Shown one piece after another: positions 1 to 8,304 of a stretch of DNA of 43,591 nucleotides. The position numbers and the translations under genes are program-made. This DNA is from Patescibacteria group bacterium (GTDB lineage Bacteria; Patescibacteriota; Patescibacteriia; Buchananbacterales; GWA2-38-13), in NCBI GenBank assembly GCA_028712155.1, contig JAQTQO010000008.1, forward strand, positions 1 to 43,591, read 5' to 3'. How positions within the stretch are numbered: position 1 is the first letter of the stretch; each line of letters opens with the position of its first letter. The notes under the pieces are model-generated. The model saw nothing but the letters and a program-made list of their open reading frames with translations. It ran no database searches and was not told where the DNA came from.

Positions 1-612
1 TTTCCGGCTTTGGCACTCGTCGTCTCAGGCGGGCATACGGAGTTGGTGCTGATGAAAAATGCGCGGAGTTTCCGGCTCGTCGGTGCAACGCTCGACGATG
101 CCGCCGGTGAAGCCTTTGATAAGGTGGGGAAAATTCTTGGCCTGCCGTACCCGGGCGGTCCGGCGGTCAGCGCCGCGGCCGAACGCGGCAATGCGACCGC
201 CATCGCCTTCCCGCACCCGATGGAGCACAGCCGGGATTTCAATTTTAGCTACTCCGGACTGAAAACCGCCGTGCTCTACCACGTCCGTAACCGCCGCATC
301 ACCGGCCGCGAGCGCGCGGATATCGCCGCGTCATTTCAAAAAACGGTCGTGGATTCGCTGGTGCCCAAAACTATTGCCGCCGCAAAAAAATACGACGTAA
401 AAACCGTCATCCTTGGCGGCGGCGTGGCCGCCAACGGGCCGCTCCGGGAACAACTGCAAACCCACGTGGAGGCGCTGGGGAGGAGGTTTGTGGTACCGGA
501 TTTTGCCTACTGCACGGACAACGCCGCTATGGTCGTCGCGGCGGGATATTTTGGAAAACCCGTGCCGTGGAGAAAAATTTCCGTGGATGCAAACCGACCG
601 ATCATAAAGTAG
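1..612 (+). CDS. tsaD: tRNA A37 threonylcarbamoyltransferase TsaD, C-terminal part (5' truncated by window edge)
   Basis: TsaD transfers the threonylcarbamoyl group to A37 of ANN-decoding tRNAs, together with TsaB and TsaE in the cytoplasm. The reading frame is open from base 1, so the N-terminal metal-binding part lies outside the window. The visible part starts with the family motif SGGHTELV and contains GGGVAANGPLREQL and a C-terminal DNAAM segment, all typical of the ASKHA fold of TsaD. The stop TAG is 4 bases before tsaE, so the two genes almost certainly form one operon and act in the same pathway. Identification is confident; only the 5' end is missing. Confidence 0.95.
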   Translation, partial: FPALALVVSGGHTELVLMKNARSFRLVGATLDDAAGEAFDKVGKILGLPYPGGPAVSAAAERGNATAIAFPHPMEHSRDFNFSYSGLKTAVLYHVRNRRITGRERADIAASFQKTVVDSLVPKTIAAAKKYDVKTVILGGGVAANGPLREQLQTHVEALGRRFVVPDFAYCTDNAAMVVAAGYFGKPVPWRKISVDANRPIIK

Positions 613-616
613 CCCA

Positions 617-1063
617 ATGAAACAAATCATTTCAACCAGTGCCGCGCAAACGTTTTCGACCGGACAGCGGATGGCAAAAAAATTACGCGGTGGCGAAGTG
701 CTGGCCCTGGTCGGCGACCTGGGTACGGGGAAAACCGTGATGACCCGCGGCATTGCCACCGGACTCGGGGTCACGGGCCGCATCGTCAGCCCGACGTTTG
801 TGCTGATGCGCGTCTACCCGGTGAAAAACCGCGGCCGCATCACACAGCTCGTCCACATTGATGCCTACCGCATCCAGCATGCCCATGAACTGCTCGACAT
901 CGGACTGGACGATTACCTGGGCAAGCCTGACACGGTTACCGTTATCGAATGGGCCGACCGGGTAAAAAAAATCCTGCCGCGAAAAACGATTACCGTCGAG
1001 CTTGACCACGGCAGCACCGTCAACCGCCGCAAAGTGTTGATAAAAAATCGATCGTCGCGTTGA
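617..1063 (+). CDS. tsaE: tRNA threonylcarbamoyladenosine biosynthesis ATPase TsaE
   Basis: 148 residues, normal for TsaE. It is the small P-loop ATPase that drives the TsaB-TsaD complex in t6A formation. The Walker A motif GDLGTGKT sits at about residues 34-41, and SPTFVLMRVY and IEWADR are the other family blocks. The ATG lies 4 bases after the tsaD stop. The TGA stop overlaps a good -35 hexamer (TTGACA), so a new transcript may start at the end of this gene. Confidence 0.95.
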   Translation: MKQIISTSAAQTFSTGQRMAKKLRGGEVLALVGDLGTGKTVMTRGIATGLGVTGRIVSPTFVLMRVYPVKNRGRITQLVHIDAYRIQHAHELLDIGLDDYLGKPDTVTVIEWADRVKKILPRKTITVELDHGSTVNRRKVLIKNRSSR

Positions 1064-1089
1064 CAGAAGATATTTCCATCTGCTAGAGT
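1060..1089 (+). promoter_or_regulatory. sigma70-type promoter for a possible small RNA
   Basis: TTGACA at 1060-1065, 18-bp spacer, TAGAGT at 1084-1089 with an extended -10 TGC in front. No protein gene follows on this strand; the transcript would start near 1096 and run into three hairpins. Confidence 0.55.
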
Positions 1090-1095
1090 TTTTAT

Positions 1096-1200
1096 TACCT
1101 GTACCCAGGCTCAACAATAGGGTACGGTCGCGTGCGGGTGTCCATGGCACCCCAAATAGCACGAAGGACCAGCGACATCGCCAGCGCTGGTCCATTTATA
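1096..1200 (+). ncRNA. candidate small structured RNA, unknown family
   Basis: About 105 nt between a promoter-like sequence and a terminator-like hairpin. Three stems can be drawn: GTACCC/GGGTAC (1101-1106 with 1120-1125), GGGTG/CACCC (1136-1140 with 1148-1152), and a 9-bp stem GGACCAGCG/CGCTGGTCC (1166-1174 with 1185-1193) followed by an AT-rich tail. No SRP, 6S, tmRNA or RNase P signature was recognised. It could instead be only the terminator region of tsaE; the upstream promoter and extra stems favour an independent RNA. Confidence 0.35.
1166..1200 (+). terminator. intrinsic terminator-like hairpin downstream of tsaE / candidate sRNA
   Basis: 9-bp perfect stem (1166-1174 / 1185-1193) with a 10-nt loop, followed by ATTTATATT. 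Confidence 0.6.
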
Positions 1201-1220
1201 TTAATCTGCTGACACCGGAA

Positions 1221-1245
1221 TAAAAATCGGCGCCCTGTGGCGCCG
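1221..1245 (-). terminator. intrinsic terminator of the PilB-like gene
   Basis: On the minus strand a 7-bp stem CGGCGCC/GGCGCCG with loop ACAG, followed by ATTTTTATT, 24 bases after the PilB-like stop codon. Confidence 0.85.
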
Positions 1246-1268
1246 GCCGGATTCGCCCGTGTTCGTAA

Positions 1269-2999
1269 TTATTCGTAACTCGCGGTGGTATCCTTGGCGA
1301 CGCGGAAGACTTCGTCGAGGCTCGTGATGCCGTCGGCGGCTTTCAGCAGACCGTCCTGCAGCATCGTAATCATGCCGTGTTTGACCGCGACCCGCAGCAT
1401 GTCGTATTCGGAAACGTGGCCGCTTAAAATCAGTTCCTCGACCTCCTTGTTCATGGTCATGATTTCAAATACCGCGATCCGTCCGTAGTAGCCGAGTTTC
1501 TGGCAGGCTTCGCAGCCGGGTGCGGAGAAAAAGGTGAGCTTCCTGGTGTCCACCCGCACGCCGGACTCCTCCGGAATTTTATCCAAAACCGAGACGACGC
1601 GCTCCATCAATTTCGGGTCAGCCTTTTCGGGGCGCTTGCATTTGTCGCACAATTTCCGCACCAAGCGCTGGCCGATCATGGCGTTGAGCGCGGGAGCGAG
1701 CAAGAACGGCTTGACGTTCATGGCGAGAAACCTCGGCACGGTGCCCGAGGCGTCGTTGGTGTGCAGCGTCGAGAATACCAGGTGCCCGGTCAGCGCCGCG
1801 TTGATGGCAATGTCGGCGGTTTCCAGGTCGCGGATCTCGCCGACCATGACGATATCGGGGTCCTGGCGCAGGATCGAGCGCAGGCCGGTCGCAAACGTAT
1901 AGCCGCGGCTGTGATCCACCTGGCTCTGCGTGATGCCGGACAAACGGTACTCGACCGGATCCTCGATGGTGATGACTTTGGAATCGGGCGTGTTCAGTTT
2001 GGTTAAAATCGCATAGAGGGTGGTGGTCTTGCCGGACCCGGTGGGGCCGGTGGTCATCACCATGCCGTTGGGTTTTTCAATTTCCCGCAGCAGATCTTCG
2101 TAGGCCTTGCCGCGCAGGCCGAGGCTTTCAAACGTCAGGGCGACCGCCGACGACAACAAAAGACGCATCACCACGCTCTCGCCGTAGGTGGTCGGCAGGC
2201 ACGAAACGCGGACGTCGATTTTTTCGTTGGTGAGGAAGATCGTGAAGCGCCCGTCCTGGGGCTTATCGATCACGTTGATCTTGAGGTGCGACAGGAGTTT
2301 GACGCGGGCGATGATGCGCACCCAATCTTTCTTATCAATGGTCGCGACATCGTGCAAAATTCCGTCAATCCGGAAGCGGACTTTGAGCGCCCGCTCCTCC
2401 GCTTCGATATGGATGTCGGAAGCCCGCGACGTGATCGCCGTCGAAATCATCAGCGCGACCAGATCGGTCAAGGTGGCGGACCGGATCTTTTCCTCCAGTT
2501 CACGGAATGTCTTGATCTCGCGCTGGTGCCGGAGCAATTCTTCCTCGGTGATCACGACGCCGCTTACCACGTTGCGGAATTTCGGCAGCGCGGCGTAGAG
2601 CTTGAGCGCGGTTTCCAGGCTGTGCGCGGAAATGAAGTAGACCATCACGCGCGCACGATGCTCCTGCTCGAGCCGTTTCTTGAGCTCGGCCACCTCGGGA
2701 CGGGTCGGGTCAACCGCGGCCAGCCGGATATCGCCCTCATGGTAGTAGAACGGCAGCGCGCCGGTCGCGCGCGCTTCATCCTCGGAGACCAGCTGGAGCG
2801 CCTCCGGATTGATGGCGAAGCCGAAGAGATTGATGTAGGGAATGCCTTCCGCGGCCGCCGTCGCCCTCGCTTCACGCTCCCGCTCGCGGATGCTGATCTC
2901 CGACATCTTGTTCGAGAACTGCTCGGCCACCGCCGCAGTCGTAACTTCGGGCCGCTGTCGCCGATTCAGTGTTTCCGCATTGAATGCACGATCGGGCAT
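1269..2999 (-). CDS. pilB: GspE/PilB-family secretion/type IV pilus assembly ATPase
   Basis: 576 residues from the ATG at 2999; a longer TTG start at 3041 is possible but less likely. PilB-type hexameric ATPases power pilin polymerisation at the inner membrane. Order of domains: an MshEN-like N-terminal domain (about residues 35-140), then the T2SSE ATPase with Walker A GPTGSGKTT (about 318-326), the Asp-box region, Walker B DIVMVGEIRD and the His box STLHTND (about 410). A four-cysteine zinc module (CDKC ... CEAC) follows, as in PilB/GspE. It lies 61 bp after a membrane-protein gene on the same strand. No pilin, PilC or PilM-Q genes are adjacent, but pilT is at 15.1 kb. Confidence 0.9.
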   Translation of the reverse strand: MPDRAFNAETLNRRQRPEVTTAAVAEQFSNKMSEISIREREREARATAAAEGIPYINLFGFAINPEALQLVSEDEARATGALPFYYHEGDIRLAAVDPTRPEVAELKKRLEQEHRARVMVYFISAHSLETALKLYAALPKFRNVVSGVVITEEELLRHQREIKTFRELEEKIRSATLTDLVALMISTAITSRASDIHIEAEERALKVRFRIDGILHDVATIDKKDWVRIIARVKLLSHLKINVIDKPQDGRFTIFLTNEKIDVRVSCLPTTYGESVVMRLLLSSAVALTFESLGLRGKAYEDLLREIEKPNGMVMTTGPTGSGKTTTLYAILTKLNTPDSKVITIEDPVEYRLSGITQSQVDHSRGYTFATGLRSILRQDPDIVMVGEIRDLETADIAINAALTGHLVFSTLHTNDASGTVPRFLAMNVKPFLLAPALNAMIGQRLVRKLCDKCKRPEKADPKLMERVVSVLDKIPEESGVRVDTRKLTFFSAPGCEACQKLGYYGRIAVFEIMTMNKEVEELILSGHVSEYDMLRVAVKHGMITMLQDGLLKAADGITSLDEVFRVAKDTTASYE

Positions 3000-3060
3000 A
3001 AACAAAAAGGTGGCACGGGAACGTCCGCCCGGGGCAGACAAAATTACCAGAGTTTAATTT

Positions 3061-3999
3061 TTATCTTACCCTTTCACTTTTATGGTGGGTCGCCCAACGG
3101 GCGAAACTCAGCGTCCACGCCGACCAATGCAGGCCGTTGACGATCGTGACGACGAACGCGACGATGGCGGCAACCGTCAGCCAGCTCAGGTAGAAGTAAA
3201 ACCGCTCGCCGGCGGTAAACGTCAAAATCCGCGAAATACCCAGCAGGAGGAAAAAGGGGATGAGGGCGAGCATCACGACGACCAGCAGCACGGCCGTCGA
3301 AAGAAATGTCACTACGGTGAGCGTGCCCAGCATGCCAAAAGCATCCTTCCCGTACCGGGTAAACAACCCCAGCGCACGGCCGATCGCGTCGAACGTCCGC
3401 CGGTCTTCCAGGATGACGGCTGCCACGGCGAGTTTCAGCAACGCCGCGCACCACAGCACCAGCACCGCTCCGGCCAAAAACAGCACCGCAAAGACCGGCC
3501 ACGGCAGCCGCAGGGAAAGGAGCAACGCCCCGAAGAGAGCGGCGATAGCACACTTCGCGAGAATATTGAGAGAAAGCAAGCGCCAAAAATTCCTCCGGCT
3601 GTGCCGCCAGCCCGCGGCGATCTGCAGCGACCGGCCGGCATCCGCGTACGCCGCGTTATGCACGTACGCGCCCTGGGCCACCACCGAAAGCCACGTTGCG
3701 GCGGCGAGAACCGCCAGCAGCAGGATGATCATGAGCAACACCTGGGCGGTGGCCGTCGGGCTTTCCCGAAATCGCGCCCCAATCGCGGTCAACCCCCGCA
3801 GGCTGAACAAACCGGTCGCGGCAATGCCGCGCCAGAGGTTCACCAAAAGCCCCGGTTCGCCGGGGTTAAAACTCCATTGCACCAGTCCCACTTCGGCGAG
3901 CGTGTTCATCCACACGACGACGAGCGCCAGCGGCCACAACGCCCGCTTGCCCCACGATACCCGCCAGGCTTGCCGAAAAATTTTAGGGTAAGATTCCAT
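3061..3999 (-). CDS. hypothetical polytopic membrane protein
   Basis: 312 residues from the ATG at 3999. A GTG at 4053 would extend it, but that codon sits at the predicted transcription start, so the ATG is preferred. About six hydrophobic helices are visible: around residues 20-35, 85-110, 145-165, 170-195, 230-260 and 280-300. The pattern resembles multi-pass membrane proteins of the DUF7544 or GDPD-membrane-domain style, but no catalytic motif is seen and no function is assigned. A promoter lies directly upstream, and the gene may be cotranscribed with the downstream PilB-like gene (61-bp gap, no terminator seen). Confidence 0.75.
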   Translation of the reverse strand: MESYPKIFRQAWRVSWGKRALWPLALVVVWMNTLAEVGLVQWSFNPGEPGLLVNLWRGIAATGLFSLRGLTAIGARFRESPTATAQVLLMIILLLAVLAAATWLSVVAQGAYVHNAAYADAGRSLQIAAGWRHSRRNFWRLLSLNILAKCAIAALFGALLLSLRLPWPVFAVLFLAGAVLVLWCAALLKLAVAAVILEDRRTFDAIGRALGLFTRYGKDAFGMLGTLTVVTFLSTAVLLVVVMLALIPFFLLLGISRILTFTAGERFYFYLSWLTVAAIVAFVVTIVNGLHWSAWTLSFARWATHHKSERVR

Positions 4000-4059
4000 A
4001 ACGGTCTGGATAAAAATATCTGGTTTTGCCCGCCAAACAGGTGGGCACCGCACTCCACA

Positions 4060-4088
4060 AGTATACCGTAAAAAACCGCCGGGGACAA
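4060..4088 (-). promoter_or_regulatory. promoter of the 3061-3999 membrane-protein gene
   Basis: Minus strand TTGTCC (4083-4088), 17-bp spacer, TATACT (4060-4065); predicted start near 4053, leader about 54 nt. It begins inside the tail of the ftsH terminator. Confidence 0.7.
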
Positions 4089-4116
4089 AACACCTCCGCC
4101 GGACGGCGGAGGTGTT
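4085..4116 (-). terminator. intrinsic terminator of ftsH
   Basis: 12-bp perfect stem (4089-4100 / 4105-4116) with a 4-nt loop, followed on the minus strand by TTTTGTCC; it begins 22 bases after the ftsH stop. Confidence 0.8.
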
Positions 4117-4137
4117 GCTGACGTAATTTCCCGGAGC

Positions 4138-5979
4138 TTATGCGGTCTGCGCCGCACGCGCCGGGTCTTTGAACAATGCTTCGAATTCTTCGCGTTCGAG
4201 CGTTTCCTTCCGCAAAAGCTCCTGAACGATCATTTCCAGCGTCCCCCGCATCCCCGTGATAATTTCCCGGGCGGTTTTCCTGGCCTCGTTGATAAAGCGG
4301 AACAGCTCCGCATCGATGGCTTCGGCGACCTTCTCGCTGTAATCGCGCTGTTCGTGGATCTCCCGGCCGAGGAAAATCAACTCTTCACGTTCGCCGAACG
4401 TCCGCGGGCCGAGCTTGTCGCTCATCCCGAATTCCATGATCAGACGGCGCGCCAGCCGCGTTGCCTCGCGCAGGTCGTTGGATGCGCCGGTCGTCACCTG
4501 GTTAAACACCGCCAGCTCGGCTTCGTAGCCGGCCAAAAGCATCGCGAGTTCGGCCGTGTACTCCGCCTTGCTCTTCATGTACTTATCCTTCTCCGGCAGC
4601 TTCAAGGTATACCCGGCGGCCCGGCCGCGCGAGATGATGGAAATCTTTCGCACCGGATCGGCTCCCGGCAGCTCGTGGGCAACGAGCGCATGGCCGGCCT
4701 CATGGAACGCGGTAATCTTTTTCTCCTGTTCGTCCATCAGGTGGGATCTTCGCTCGGGCCCCAACAGCACCCGTTCAATGCCTTCCATGATCTCCGACTG
4801 CTCGACCACCTTCTTATTGCGCCGCGCCGCCAGCAGCGCCGCCTCGTTCAGAAGATTGGAAAGATCGGCGCCGGTGAACCCCGGCGTACGCTCGGCGACG
4901 TCGCGCAGCTGGACGGTCTTGGCAAACGGTTTGCCTTTGGCGTGCACTTTGAGAATCTCTTCCCGATCGTTGATGTCGGGCATGTCCAGGACCACCCGCC
5001 GGTCAAAGCGGCCGGGCCGCAGCAGCGCCACATCCAGAATGTCGGGGCGGTTGGTCGCCGCCAAAATAATGATATTCGTGCTGGCGTCAAACCCGTCCAT
5101 CTCCACCAGAATTTGATTCAAGGTCTGCTCGCGCTCGTCGTTGGACCCGCCCAAACCCGCGCCGCGCTGGCGGCCGACCGCATCGAGCTCATCAATGAAC
5201 ACGATGCACGGCGACGCCCGTTTCGCTTTGCGGAAAAGATCGCGCACGCGCGACGCGCCCACGCCGACGAACATTTCCACAAATTCAGAACCGGAGATAT
5301 TGAAGAAGGGGACATTCGCTTCACCGGCCACCGCCCGCGCCAAGAGCGTTTTGCCGGTCCCCGGCGGCCCGACCAAGAGCACGCCTTTCGGGATCCGCGC
5401 GCCAAGGCTGAGAAAACGTTTGGGCTGGCGCAGGAACTCCACCACTTCCTGGAGCTCCTCTTTGGCCTCCTTGACGCCGGCGACATCCTTGAACGTCACC
5501 CGATCTTTGAGGCCCTGCGGCGCGATCTGGCGCGCCCGGCTCTGGCCGAACATCATCGCCCGCGAATTCGCACCCTGAACCTGGCGCATCATGAAGTAGA
5601 GAAACCCGGCGATCAGGACGAACGGAATAAGGATCGGCAATATGGCGCCGAGCCAAAATCCGACGCCCTCCTGCTCGCGGACATCAACGCTGACCCCCGC
5701 GATCTTGTCCGGAGTGACCTGGTAGTTCCGGAGCATTTCGCTGAACGACTCCGTGCTCTCTTTCTTGACCGTTTCCTGCGTGCCGTCCTTGAGCGTCACG
5801 TCCATTTCTGCCCCCCGCACGACCACGGTTTTCACCTGCTGGTCGTTGAGCTGGCCGATGAACGTGGAAACATCGGTCCGCTGCACGCTGGTCAGCGGCG
5901 CGCTGTAGAGGGAGAACAACGCCGTGATCGCCAAAAACACCAGCAGAAAAAGCAGAAAATTTTTCACTAAATTACGCAT
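4138..5979 (-). CDS. ftsH: ATP-dependent zinc metalloprotease FtsH
   Basis: Membrane-anchored AAA+ protease for membrane and short-lived proteins. 613 residues from the ATG at 5979 (MRNLVKN); an in-frame ATG at 5991 adds four residues. Counted from that longer start: TM1 at about 10-30, an extracytoplasmic domain, TM2 at 113-134, Walker A GPPGTGKT (208-215), Walker B FIDELD (265-270), SRH region LLRPGRFD, zinc motif HEAGH (430-434) and the third-ligand Asp in TGASNDL (506). The usual GGRAAEE segment before it reads [10 protein letters not shown] here, a divergent version. Length is normal, and promoter and terminator are visible. Confidence 0.97.
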   Translation of the reverse strand: MRNLVKNFLLFLLVFLAITALFSLYSAPLTSVQRTDVSTFIGQLNDQQVKTVVVRGAEMDVTLKDGTQETVKKESTESFSEMLRNYQVTPDKIAGVSVDVREQEGVGFWLGAILPILIPFVLIAGFLYFMMRQVQGANSRAMMFGQSRARQIAPQGLKDRVTFKDVAGVKEAKEELQEVVEFLRQPKRFLSLGARIPKGVLLVGPPGTGKTLLARAVAGEANVPFFNISGSEFVEMFVGVGASRVRDLFRKAKRASPCIVFIDELDAVGRQRGAGLGGSNDEREQTLNQILVEMDGFDASTNIIILAATNRPDILDVALLRPGRFDRRVVLDMPDINDREEILKVHAKGKPFAKTVQLRDVAERTPGFTGADLSNLLNEAALLAARRNKKVVEQSEIMEGIERVLLGPERRSHLMDEQEKKITAFHEAGHALVAHELPGADPVRKISIISRGRAAGYTLKLPEKDKYMKSKAEYTAELAMLLAGYEAELAVFNQVTTGASNDLREATRLARRLIMEFGMSDKLGPRTFGEREELIFLGREIHEQRDYSEKVAEAIDAELFRFINEARKTAREIITGMRGTLEMIVQELLRKETLEREEFEALFKDPARAAQTA

Positions 5980-6027
5980 ACTGCCAACCATGAAACAATA
6001 CTAAAAGAATTGAAAAACCGTGGTATC

Positions 6028-6056
6028 AGTATACCGAAGGACTCCGGACGTGGCAA
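6028..6056 (-). promoter_or_regulatory. promoter of ftsH
   Basis: Minus strand TTGCCA (6051-6056), 17-bp spacer, TATACT (6028-6033). Predicted start near 6021, leader 30-40 nt. Confidence 0.8.
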
Positions 6057-6097
6057 CCTAGCCAACCTTCCCACTCAGGTGTACGTTATAGGTAGGT

Positions 6098-6679
6098 ATG
6101 TTCCTCTTCCACCCCGCCCCGAAACTCTACCCGCAGGATTACCTCCTGCGCGCCACTATCCTGCCGGCTATTCCGCGCTGGGTCCTGCCCAATCACCTGA
6201 CCGTCCTGCGCTTCCTGCTGACGCCGGTCGTCATCTGGCTGATGCTGACGGAGCAATACCGCGAGGGATTCGCGCTCTTTTTGGTCGCGGCATTCACCGA
6301 TGCGCTCGACGGCAGCCTCGCGCGCGTGCGCAATCAAATTACCCGCTGGGGTGAAAACTTTGATCCGCTGGCCGACAAATTTTTGATGGGCTCGCTGTTC
6401 ATCATCCTGGCGCTCCAGCAATTTTTCTTCACGACGCTGCTGATCATCCTGATCGATCTGTCGTTCATCATCGCCGGATGGCACTGGCTGCAGCAGGGCT
6501 ACGCCATCAAAGCCAACATCTGGGGGAAGATGAAAATGAACTGCCAGGTGCTCTCGGTCATCATGCTGCTGATTTTTCACATGACCGGCGGCCCGATTTG
6601 GCTGCTGCCGGTGACGTACTTCGTGCTCCTGCTGGCGATCCTCATGGCAGTCGCCAGCCTGATCACGCACGGCATCTAG
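6098..6679 (+). CDS. CDP-alcohol phosphatidyltransferase family protein (PgsA-like)
   Basis: 193 residues with several hydrophobic helices. The enzyme class swaps CMP of a CDP-diacylglycerol for an alcohol such as glycerol phosphate, in the membrane. The complete family motif DxxDGxxARxxxxxxxxGxxxDxxxD is present at about residues 68-93 (DALDGSLAR ... GENFDPLAD). Best guess is phosphatidylglycerophosphate synthase, but the alcohol substrate cannot be read from the sequence. Its TAG overlaps the TAG of the convergent S1 gene in one CTAG palindrome. Confidence 0.9.
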   Translation: MFLFHPAPKLYPQDYLLRATILPAIPRWVLPNHLTVLRFLLTPVVIWLMLTEQYREGFALFLVAAFTDALDGSLARVRNQITRWGENFDPLADKFLMGSLFIILALQQFFFTTLLIILIDLSFIIAGWHWLQQGYAIKANIWGKMKMNCQVLSVIMLLIFHMTGGPIWLLPVTYFVLLLAILMAVASLITHGI

Positions 6680-7908
6680 CTGTTCTCCGGGGACGGCGTG
6701 GACGCCTCGGCTGAAGGTTTGGCCGGGGCATCCGAAGCTTCGGCCTTCTCTTCAACTTTCGGTTCCGGCTCGTCCAGGCGCTTCCGGCTCAAACCGAGCC
6801 GGTGATTCTTCGGCTCGATCGAAATGATCTTGAATTCGAGCACATCGCCGGGTTTGGCCACCTTGGTGACATCGGCAACCGGCGCATCCGAGAGTTCGGA
6901 GATGTGCGCCAGGCCGTGGATCTGGGCATCGAGCTCAACGAACAGGCCGAACGGATTGACCTTGAGCACCTTGCCGGTCACCTTCTGGCCGATCTGGTAG
7001 CGCACGCTGATGTCCTTCCACGGGTCTTCCACCAGCTGCTTGGCGGAGAGGAAAATTTTTGAACCCTGAATATTAATGATCTTAGCCGACATCTCCTGCC
7101 CGATAGTGAACAGGTCGCTGGGATGTTCGATGCGCTGCCACGCCAGTTCGGAGATGTGGATGAGGCCTTCGAGGTGCTCGCCGAATTCCAAGAACACGCC
7201 GAACGTGGTGACGGCCGTCACCTTGCCGGTAACGGTGTCGCCCACCCGGTAGCGCGAGATGACATCCTTCTGCTTCTCTTCCCAGGCCGCCTTCTCCGAC
7301 AGGATGAGCTTGCCTTCCTCTTCGTTGACGTCGAACACTTTGACCGTCAGGCGCTGGCCGGCCAGTTCGCGCAGCCGTTCAAAGATTTTCGCCTTATCGC
7401 CGCCGGGCACGCGCGGATAATGTTCCGGCGAAAGTTGGGAGACCGGCAAAAACCCCAGGATCCCTCCGACCCGGGCCATCAACCCGCCTTTGTTGGCCTC
7501 GGCGATGACCACTTCGATCGGGGCGCCGTCATGCTGCAGCTGCGCGAGGTTGCCCCAGGCGCGCTGGTGGCCGGCAAAACGGAACGAGAGTTCCATCTCG
7601 CCGTTCTCGTTTTCGAGCTCGGTGACAGTCGCTTCCACCTCGTCGCCCACGGCGATGCCGCGGTATTGGTCGGATTCATCGAAAAACTCCCGCCCGCGCA
7701 CCACGCCGGTGGTTAATCCATCGATATCCAGCCGCACCTCGGAATTGCTGACGGCAATGACTTTGCCCTTGATCAAGTCGCCCACTTTGGGCACCTTGAT
7801 AAGCTCGACGTTCGTCACCAACTGCTTGAAATCTACCGGTTCGTTCCCGGACGCCGCGCCCAAATTGCCGGCGGCATCAGGAACACCTGGCATTTGTTCT
7901 TTGTCCAT
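6676..7908 (-). CDS. rpsA: ribosomal protein S1-like protein with four S1 domains
   Basis: 410 residues. Four S1/OB-fold repeats are visible: about 40-110 (VGDLIKGKV...), 115-215 (diverged), 220-295 (GDTVTGKVTAVTTFGVFLEF) and 305-380 (GQKVTGKVLKVNPFGLFVEL). Repeats 3 and 4 are the most canonical RNA-binding ones. A Pro/Glu/Ala-rich tail follows. S1 helps the 30S subunit bind mRNA, which matters here because several mRNAs in this window seem leaderless or lack a Shine-Dalgarno site. The gene has a roughly 240-nt structured leader with its own promoter. It converges with the phosphatidyltransferase gene, overlapping by 4 bp. Confidence 0.9.
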   Translation of the reverse strand: MDKEQMPGVPDAAGNLGAASGNEPVDFKQLVTNVELIKVPKVGDLIKGKVIAVSNSEVRLDIDGLTTGVVRGREFFDESDQYRGIAVGDEVEATVTELENENGEMELSFRFAGHQRAWGNLAQLQHDGAPIEVVIAEANKGGLMARVGGILGFLPVSQLSPEHYPRVPGGDKAKIFERLRELAGQRLTVKVFDVNEEEGKLILSEKAAWEEKQKDVISRYRVGDTVTGKVTAVTTFGVFLEFGEHLEGLIHISELAWQRIEHPSDLFTIGQEMSAKIINIQGSKIFLSAKQLVEDPWKDISVRYQIGQKVTGKVLKVNPFGLFVELDAQIHGLAHISELSDAPVADVTKVAKPGDVLEFKIISIEPKNHRLGLSRKRLDEPEPKVEEKAEASDAPAKPSAEASTPSPENS

Positions 7909-8150
7909 AGCGGTAAAAATCGGATCCGAAACTTCGGAATTACCAGGTGGATACGGTTATTCGCCGCATTCCTGGTTCCTCAGTCCGCCCCCGACCTTCG
8001 AGCCCAGACCTAACACGGGTGGCGGAAAAAGGAATGTGAATTAAATACCCCCCGGCGTTACGGCATCATACGATGCTTCCCCCGGTACCGCCCCGACACC
8101 TGCGGTGTCAAAAAACGGCCGATCCGGTCGCCGAAACAGGGTAATGAACA
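7909..8150 (-). promoter_or_regulatory. long structured 5' leader of the S1 gene with attenuator-like hairpin
   Basis: This fills most of the 396-bp gene-free stretch 7909-8304. From the predicted start near 8150 the RNA can form: a hairpin at 8133-8116 followed by six U (8115-8110), GACACC/GGTGTC (8109-8104 with 8100-8095), GCATC/GATGC (8076-8072 with 8067-8063) and a long-range stem CATTCCT/AGGAATG (8036-8030 with 7973-7967). That stem encloses CCGCC/GGCGG (8025-8021 with 7989-7985). A short hairpin plus U5 lies just before the ATG. No riboswitch family was recognised; no credible small ORF was found. Confidence 0.45.
8110..8133 (-). terminator. attenuator-like hairpin early in the S1 leader
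   Basis: A stem CGGCGA/TCGGCCG with one bulge, then T6 on the minus strand, about 20-40 nt after the predicted transcription start. It has no T-run in the plus direction. Confidence 0.45.
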
Positions 8151-8156
8151 GGCCTC

Positions 8157-8185
8157 AGTATACAACGTGCCGCGTTTTTTTGCAA
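8157..8185 (-). promoter_or_regulatory. promoter of the S1 gene
   Basis: Minus strand TTGCAA (8180-8185), 17-bp spacer, TATACT (8157-8162). Predicted start near 8150. Confidence 0.75.
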
Positions 8186-8198
8186 GAGTACCTACGCC

Positions 8199-8227
8199 TA
8201 GACTTTCCATGAGTTTTCCCGTACAAT
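8199..8227 (+). promoter_or_regulatory. promoter of the 8305-9219 gene
   Basis: TAGACT (8199-8204), 17-bp spacer, TACAAT (8222-8227). Predicted start near 8234, leader about 70 nt. Divergent from the S1 promoter, 14 bp away. Confidence 0.65.
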
Positions 8228-8304
8228 AAAGAAGGGAAATCCCCCTCATTTTTTTCAACCGACAACCGCCCACGGACGCGCACCCTCGACCGCAACTCCC
8301 TCAT

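Noticed and set aside
4354-5970. Long plus-strand open frame opposite ftsH
   Set aside because: It is the antisense shadow of a certain gene. Other long shadows (opposite gyrA, infB, rny and the B12-type radical SAM gene) were rejected for the same reason.
8058-8273. 71-codon minus-strand open frame between the S1 gene and the 8305 gene
   Set aside because: It overlaps both divergent promoters, has no SD and an unconvincing composition; the region is better explained as promoters and leader.
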